64,000 bases of DNA from Sediminicoccus rosea (GTDB lineage Bacteria > Pseudomonadota > Alphaproteobacteria > Acetobacterales > Acetobacteraceae), in contig NZ_CP137852.1 of the NCBI RefSeq assembly GCF_033547095.1, forward strand, positions 2,659,501-2,723,500. Reading direction: 5' to 3'. Under the pieces are notes generated by a model. It did not search any database, was not told the DNA's origin, and was given only the letters and a program-made list of their open reading frames with translations. The position numbers and the translations under genes were made by a program. Positions 59,226-64,000 of this stretch are shown here, one piece after another. Each line of letters opens with the position of its first letter. Position 1 is the first letter of the stretch.

Positions 59226-61127
59226 ATGGATTTCGACAGCGAAAACACGCCCAGCAACCCCGCGCCGCGCGAGACGATCGGCGAGATCATCGCACGGCGC
59301 TATTCCCGGCGCGGCGCGCTGCTGGGCGGCCTGGCCGCCGCCCTCGCCACGCCGGCCGCCGCCGTGCCGATGCGCGGCGGCCCCTCCACGCTCACCTTCC
59401 CGGAGTTGCGTCACCAGCTCGCCCAGACCGATGCGGTGGCCGAGGGGCATGAGAGCCGCCTGCTGATCCGCTGGGGCGACCCGGTGCTGCCCGATGCACC
59501 CGCCTTCGACCCGCGCCGCCAGACCGCCGCCGCCCAGGCGCGGCAATTCGGCTACAACAACGACTACATCGCGGTCCTGCCGATGCGGCCGGGCGCGCCG
59601 ATCACCGACCGCGCCCTGCTCTGGGCCAATCACGAATACACCAACACCAACCTGATGTTTCCCGGCATGGGCTCGCCGGGCGAGGCGCGCGCCCGCGTCA
59701 CGGCCCAGCAGGTCGAGATCGAGCTGATGGCCCATGGCGGCAGCATCGTGGAGATCGAGCGCGAGGGGCGGAGCTGGAAGCTCGCACCGCCGGGCCGGCT
59801 CAACCGGCGGATCACCGCGGCCACACCGATGCGGATCAGCGGCCCCGCGGCCGGCCATCCCTGGATGCGGACCAGCGCCGACCCGGAAGGGCGCCTGGTG
59901 CTCGGGACGTTGGCCAATTGCGCTGGTGGATTAACGCCTTGGGGGACGATTCTCACCTGCGAAGAGAACATCAACTTCGCGTTCGGTGGGGCGCTGAACG
60001 ATGCCGCGCAGGCCGAATCCCAGCGCCGCTTCGGCATGGTGGACAATCCGCCTTATGGCTGGCATCGCCATGTCCCGCGCTTTAATCGCAGCCTTGATCC
60101 CAATGAATCCAATCGGTTCGGTTGGGTTGTTGAAGTGGATCCTTATGATCCGCAGAGCGTCCCGGTGAAGCGCACCGCGCTCGGCCGCTTCAAGCATGAG
60201 GGCGCCGCTCATGCCATGGCGCCCGATGGGCGCATGGTCATCTACATGGGCGACGACCAGCGCTTCGACTACGTCTATCGCTTCGTCACCGCCCGCCCGC
60301 ATGACCCCGCCAGCCCGGACCGCAATCTGCTCGATGATGGAACGCTCTCGGTCGCGCGATTCGACGCCGATGGCACCATGCGCTGGCTGCCCCTGGTGCA
60401 GGGCACCGGCCCCCTCACGCCGGCCAATGGGTTCCACAACCAGGGCGATGTCGTCATCCAGGCCCGCCGCGCGGCGGACCTGCTGGGCGCCACGCCCATG
60501 GACCGCCCGGAGGATGTCGAGGCCAATCCGGTGAATGGCCGCGTCTATGTCATGCTCACCAACAACGCCAACCGCACGGCCGAGCAGGTGAACCCCGCCA
60601 ATCCACGTGCCGCCAACACGCATGGCCATGTGGTGGAGTTGATCCCCCCCGGCGCGCCCAGCCAGCCGGACCACGCGGCCGAGACCATGCGCTGGGGCCT
60701 GTTCCTGCGCGCCGGCAAGCCGGGCGTGGACCCCGGCACGGAATACCACCGCGCCACCAGCGACCAGGGCTGGCTGTCCTGCCCCGACAATTGCGCCTTC
60801 GACAGCAAGGGCCGGATCTGGATCGCGACGGATGGGGCGGGCAGTACGGCGGGCATCGCCGATGGCGTCTGGGTGGCGGACACCACCGGTGCCGGGCGCG
60901 CGCTCACGCGCCTCTTCTACCAGGCGCCGACCGGAGCCGAGGTCTGCGGCCCCTGGATCCTGCCCGATGACAGCGCGCTCTTCCTGGCGATCCAGCATCC
61001 TGGCCAGAATTCCGGCAGCAATTTCGAAACCCCCTCGACCCGCTGGCCGGACTTCGCGGAGGGAATGCCGCCGCGCCCCTCGGTCATCGTCATCACCCAT
61101 GCGGGCGGGGCGGCGATCGGCAGTTGA
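59226..61127 (+). CDS. phoX: PhoX-family phosphatase (DUF839)
   Basis: A 633-residue exported enzyme. The leader 'IIARRYSRRGALLGGLAAAL' is Tat-like, as expected for a cofactor-loaded protein. The beta-propeller has 'NNDYIAVLPMRPG', 'LLWANHEYTNTNLMFPGM', 'GGLTPWGTILTCEENIN', 'NRFGWVVEVDPYDP', 'GRMVIYMGDDQRFDYVYRFV' and 'CPDNCAFDSKGRIWIATDGA', sites for Ca2+/Fe and phosphate in PhoX. It would free phosphate from organic esters in the periplasm. Two internal patches (59917-59992 and 60080-60165) use unusual A/T-ending codons. Confidence 0.88.
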   Translation: MDFDSENTPSNPAPRETIGEIIARRYSRRGALLGGLAAALATPAAAVPMRGGPSTLTFPELRHQLAQTDAVAEGHESRLLIRWGDPVLPDAPAFDPRRQTAAAQARQFGYNNDYIAVLPMRPGAPITDRALLWANHEYTNTNLMFPGMGSPGEARARVTAQQVEIELMAHGGSIVEIEREGRSWKLAPPGRLNRRITAATPMRISGPAAGHPWMRTSADPEGRLVLGTLANCAGGLTPWGTILTCEENINFAFGGALNDAAQAESQRRFGMVDNPPYGWHRHVPRFNRSLDPNESNRFGWVVEVDPYDPQSVPVKRTALGRFKHEGAAHAMAPDGRMVIYMGDDQRFDYVYRFVTARPHDPASPDRNLLDDGTLSVARFDADGTMRWLPLVQGTGPLTPANGFHNQGDVVIQARRAADLLGATPMDRPEDVEANPVNGRVYVMLTNNANRTAEQVNPANPRAANTHGHVVELIPPGAPSQPDHAAETMRWGLFLRAGKPGVDPGTEYHRATSDQGWLSCPDNCAFDSKGRIWIATDGAGSTAGIADGVWVADTTGAGRALTRLFYQAPTGAEVCGPWILPDDSALFLAIQHPGQNSGSNFETPSTRWPDFAEGMPPRPSVIVITHAGGAAIGS

Positions 61128-61158
61128 AGCGTGCCGCGCCGGGCCGCATCCTCCACCG

Positions 61159-62433
61159 ATGCCCGACCCGGCCCTCTGCCGCGACTGCCTGAGCGCCGAT
61201 CCCGGCCCGGGCGCCGCCTGCCGCCATTGCGGCGGGCGGCGGGTGGTCCGCCATCCGGAGCTCTACACGCTCACCATCGCCCATGTGGATTGCGACGCCT
61301 TCTATGCGAGCGTCGAGAAGCGCGACCGGCCGGAACTCGCGAGCAAGCCCGTGCTGGTGGGTGGCGGGCGGCGCGGCGTCGTGGCCGCCTGCTGTTACAT
61401 CGCCCGCGGCTACGGCATCCACAGCGCCATGCCCATGTTCAAGGCGCTGGCCGCCTGCCCGGATGCCGTCGTCATCAAGCCCGACATCGCCAAATACGCG
61501 CGGGAGGGCACGCGCATCCGCGCCCTGATGGAGGCGCTGACCCCCCTCGTGCAGCCGCTCTCCATTGACGAGGCGGTGCTGGACCTCGCGGGCACCGAGG
61601 CGCTGCACAAGGCGCCGCCCGCCGTGACGCTGGCCCGCCTCGCACGCGACGTGGAGCGCGAGGTGGGGGTGACCATCTCGATCGGCCTCGCGGCCAACCG
61701 CCTCATGGCCAAGCTCGCGGTGGGGCGGGACAAGCCGCGCGGCTTCGCGGTGATCGGGGCTGGCGAGGCGGCCGCCTGGCTCGCGCCGCAGCGGGTGGGC
61801 GTGCTGCCCGGCATCGGCCCGGCAGCGGCGCGGCGGCTGGAGACGGCGGGCATCACCCGCCTCGGCCAGCTCGCCGCGCTGGATGACAGGGCGGCGGTCG
61901 CGCGCCTCGGCGCCGATGGCCCGGCGCTCGCCGCCCGCGCCCGCGGCGAGGATGACCGCCCGGTGAACCCGGAGCGCGAGACGAAATCCGTCAGCGCCGA
62001 GACCACCTTCGAGGAGGACCTCTCCGACCTCGCCGCGCTGGAGGCGGTGCTCTGGCGGATGAGCGAGAAGCTCGCCGCGCGGCTGGCGGGGAAGGGGCTT
62101 TCGGCCGGGGGCGTGGTGCTCAAGCTCAAGACCGCCGGCTTCGAAAGCCTGACCCGCAGCGCCCGCCTGCCGGGCCCGACCCTCCTGCCCGAGACGCTGT
62201 TTGACGCGGCGCGCCCGCTGCTGGCCCGCGCGGCCGATGGCTCGCGCTACAGGCTGCTGGGCCTGGGTGCCGCGCCGCTCTGCCCGGCGGAGGAAGCGGA
62301 CCGCGGGGATCTCGCCGATCCGGGTGCCCCACGCCGCGCGGCCAAGTGGCGCGCCGTTGAGGCGCTGCGGGAGCGCTTCGGTTCGGCCAGCGTGGTGGCC
62401 GGACGATCCTTGCGGAATACGGACAAATCCTAA
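61159..62433 (+). CDS. dinB: DNA polymerase IV (Y family) with N-terminal Cys-pair extension
   Basis: A 424-residue translesion polymerase. The palm metal sites are 'VDCDAFYASVEKRDRPEL' and 'PLSIDEAVLDL', followed by the thumb ('LPGIGPAAARRLETAGI') and little-finger domain ('ETKSVSAETTFEEDLSDL'). Before the palm, residues 1-30 hold two Cys pairs, 'CRDC' and 'CRHC', which could bind zinc. ATG 61159 includes them. No obvious C-terminal beta-clamp motif (QLxLF) is seen: the tail ends 'RSLRNTDKS'. Confidence 0.9.
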   Translation: MPDPALCRDCLSADPGPGAACRHCGGRRVVRHPELYTLTIAHVDCDAFYASVEKRDRPELASKPVLVGGGRRGVVAACCYIARGYGIHSAMPMFKALAACPDAVVIKPDIAKYAREGTRIRALMEALTPLVQPLSIDEAVLDLAGTEALHKAPPAVTLARLARDVEREVGVTISIGLAANRLMAKLAVGRDKPRGFAVIGAGEAAAWLAPQRVGVLPGIGPAAARRLETAGITRLGQLAALDDRAAVARLGADGPALAARARGEDDRPVNPERETKSVSAETTFEEDLSDLAALEAVLWRMSEKLAARLAGKGLSAGGVVLKLKTAGFESLTRSARLPGPTLLPETLFDAARPLLARAADGSRYRLLGLGAAPLCPAEEADRGDLADPGAPRRAAKWRAVEALRERFGSASVVAGRSLRNTDKS

Positions 62434-62499
62434 CGATCACGAAAAGAAAAGGAGCCTATCTTCACAGCCGGTGCAACTTTCAGTTGGGGGAAGAATTCA

Positions 62500-63423
62500 A
62501 TGTTCATGTTTCATGGCGTGCCGACGCGGCCACGGCTCTCACACGCTCTGGGGGCCATCGCGGTCCTGGGTCTTGCGGGGGCTTCCGGCGCGGCGGCCCA
62601 GGCCCCGGCCGGTGACTTCGCGGTCCCGACCCAGGGCCTCTACATCGGCGCCGGCGGCGCCTTCAACGTCACCCGCTTCGGCACGCAAAACGTCTATGCC
62701 CTCGGCATTTCGGACGTCTACCAGAACGGCGTCCGCGTCTCGAGCGGCTCGGCCGCCGGCCCGGCGCGCGTACCGCTCGGCACCGAGACGGGCTTCGCGC
62801 CGGCGGCGCAGATCGGCTATTTCCAGAACTTCGCCGAAAGCCGCTGGCTCTGGGGCGTGAAGGCCTCCTACAGCTACCTCGGCACGACGGCGAGCACGCC
62901 CAATGCGCTGCTGCCGCAGGCGGGTGCCTTCACCGATGCCAGGACGGGGGCGAGCACCCCGTTTCTTGGCAATGCGGTCGTGCGCTCCTTCGAGCAGAAG
63001 GCGGAGCACCAGATCACCCTCACGCCCTTCATCGGCCATGCCCATCAGAGGGGCTTCCTCTATCTGGGCGGTGGGCCCACGCTGACGCGCCTCAGCACCC
63101 AGATGAACGGCCTGGTGGGCTTCGCCGACATCAACGGGAACCGAAGCGAGATCTCCGGGCCTCCGCAGAATTTCTCGAGCGCGGCCTGGGTCTGGGGGGC
63201 GATGTTCGTCGCCGGCGTCACCTATTTCGTGGACGCCAACTGGTTCCTGGACGTGACCTACACCGCCTCGACCACGCAGCGGCAGACAGGCCAGTACTTC
63301 AGCACCTTCACCAATGCCGGCGGCCCGGGCGGCAGCGTCACCACGGGCTCGCTGATCGGCAATTCCTCCAGCGCGCCCCTCGTCTCGCAGGGGGCCATGC
63401 TGACCCTCAACCGGCGCTTCTGA
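62500..63423 (+). CDS. Outer-membrane beta-barrel protein
   Basis: A 307-residue exported protein; after a signal peptide ('ALGAIAVLGLAGASGAAAQA') it consists of alternating amphipathic strands ('GLYIGAGGAFNVTRFG', 'WLWGVKASYSYLG', 'FLYLGGGPTLTRL', 'WVWGAMFVAGVTYFV', 'WFLDVTYTAS') and ends in the aromatic 'LNRRF', the insertion signal for the BAM complex. It resembles OMP25/Omp31-type porin-like barrels. The leader 62434-62499 is A/T-rich with a gggggaag ribosome-binding site and a short caact/agttg stem (62474-62486). Confidence 0.85.
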   Translation: MFMFHGVPTRPRLSHALGAIAVLGLAGASGAAAQAPAGDFAVPTQGLYIGAGGAFNVTRFGTQNVYALGISDVYQNGVRVSSGSAAGPARVPLGTETGFAPAAQIGYFQNFAESRWLWGVKASYSYLGTTASTPNALLPQAGAFTDARTGASTPFLGNAVVRSFEQKAEHQITLTPFIGHAHQRGFLYLGGGPTLTRLSTQMNGLVGFADINGNRSEISGPPQNFSSAAWVWGAMFVAGVTYFVDANWFLDVTYTASTTQRQTGQYFSTFTNAGGPGGSVTTGSLIGNSSSAPLVSQGAMLTLNRRF

Positions 63424-63432
63424 GGTCCTTCG

Positions 63433-63470
63433 GGGCAGGGCGGGTGACGAAGGCTTAACCCGCCCTGCCC
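63433..63470 (+). terminator. Perfect 13-bp hairpin after the outer-membrane protein gene
   Basis: Positions 63433-63445 and 63458-63470 are perfect 13-nt inverted repeats around a 12-nt loop, starting 9 bp after the stop codon. The stem is very stable (11 of 13 pairs G-C). No U-run follows, as is frequent in such G+C-rich genomes. It most likely ends the barrel transcript before the next gene starts at 63482. Confidence 0.7.
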
Positions 63471-63481
63471 ATCCTCCGCCC

Positions 63482-64000
63482 GTGCCGCGCCCCGATCCCT
63501 CCACCTTCGATCCCGTTCGCTTCCCGGGCCTCCGCCCCGGCGAGCCCTGGCCACCGGACGCCTTCGACTTCTCCGCCCCCTGGCTGCGCCACCGTGACCT
63601 GGCCTTCGAGCGCGGCCTGTCGGGCGAGGTGGTGCTGGTGCGGCGCTGCGAGTCACTGCGCCTCGTGCTGGACATCGAGACGGCCCATTCGGCGCTGGAC
63701 GTGGAGCCGAAGAGCCGGGATTTCCGCCTGCTGCGCCTTGTCCCCTCGGCACTCTGCCTGGTCGAGACCGTGGCGCCGGGTGATCCCGTGCCGCCCAGCC
63801 TGCGTGGCCTGCCGCCCCCGCCGCCCGAGGAACATCACGTCTATGCGGCCACCACCGCCCTGGTTGCGGCCCTGCAGCGTGGCGCGGGCGAGGCGGGCGG
63901 CGCCTTCCTCGACGCGCTGCGCCGCACCCCCCCGGGCGTGGGCATGTTCGAGGCGGCGGCGGCCCAATGCATCCGCCAGAGCGGCTTCGGGCTGGAGCGC
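63482..64000 (+). CDS. Hypothetical protein, N-terminal 173 residues (runs off the window)
   Basis: From GTG 63482 the frame stays open to the end of the window; no ATG start is available in the first 150 codons. The product begins 'VPRPDPSTFDPVRFPGLRPG', has 'FERGLSGEVVLVRRCESLRL' and 'SALDVEPKSRDFRLLRLVPS', then a Pro-rich 'GLPPPPPEEHHVY' linker and Ala-rich helices. Codon positions show the strong third-base G/C preference of true genes. I recognise no family. No ribosome-binding site is obvious because the hairpin lies just upstream. Confidence 0.6.
   Translation, partial: MPRPDPSTFDPVRFPGLRPGEPWPPDAFDFSAPWLRHRDLAFERGLSGEVVLVRRCESLRLVLDIETAHSALDVEPKSRDFRLLRLVPSALCLVETVAPGDPVPPSLRGLPPPPPEEHHVYAATTALVAALQRGAGEAGGAFLDALRRTPPGVGMFEAAAAQCIRQSGFGLER

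Overview
The window is about 70% G+C and densely coded, and it reads like the chromosome of an acetic-acid-bacterium relative of the Roseomonas type (Acetobacteraceae, Alphaproteobacteria). The pointers are seven periplasmic Bug/TctC tripartite-tricarboxylate receptors without any TctA/TctB membrane partner, a complete xseB-ispA-dxs-tlyA block of alphaproteobacterial type, heptose LPS genes (hldD, hldE), and a DinB with an N-terminal Cys-pair extension. This assignment is inference from gene content; no rRNA, tRNA, CRISPR array or insertion sequence was recognised.

Layout. 1-13.5 kb: catabolic genes. An amidase end and a DUF2064 transferase are followed by a leftward SDR/IlvD-Edd dehydratase/amidase series, an acyl-CoA ligase, a dienoyl-CoA-reductase-like SDR, three Bug receptors, a molybdate-type binding protein and a crotonase, with hldD and ubiK at the end. 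13.6-18.9 kb: an operon of two paralogous D-aminoacylase-family hydrolases plus a Bug receptor, then a deletion scar in which an EamA transporter fragment and a LysR fragment abut head to head. 19-22.4 kb: a phosphatase, a GNAT, a RidA and an AsmA protein. 22.4-27.2 kb: a leftward operon of GH8 glycanase, solute-binding protein, DUF4189 protein and soluble PAS histidine kinase.

27.3-36.4 kb: the most striking region. A leftward operon Bug - solitary Cache-domain protein - Bug faces, across a 193-bp gap, a rightward pair of REC-HD-GYP (c-di-GMP phosphodiesterase) regulator and a 1654-residue hybrid histidine kinase. The arrangement suggests that periplasmic binding proteins serve as ligand receptors for a c-di-GMP signalling pathway rather than for transport.

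36.4-64 kb: mainly housekeeping. It holds tyrS/anmK; another Bug gene; a TrzA-type amidohydrolase with a phosphatase and three GSTs; prs; a lgt-midA-pgeF-lipoprotein operon that includes a possible 22-residue membrane peptide; mepA-hldE; a VOC protein; a leaderless binding protein; tlyA-dxs-ispA-xseB; an HDAC-like deacetylase with a TusA-like protein; a ROK kinase; phoX (with two patches of atypical codon use); dinB; an outer-membrane barrel; and a hypothetical gene running off the end. Overlapping ATGA/GTGA junctions are common, so much of the window is probably expressed as translationally coupled operons.
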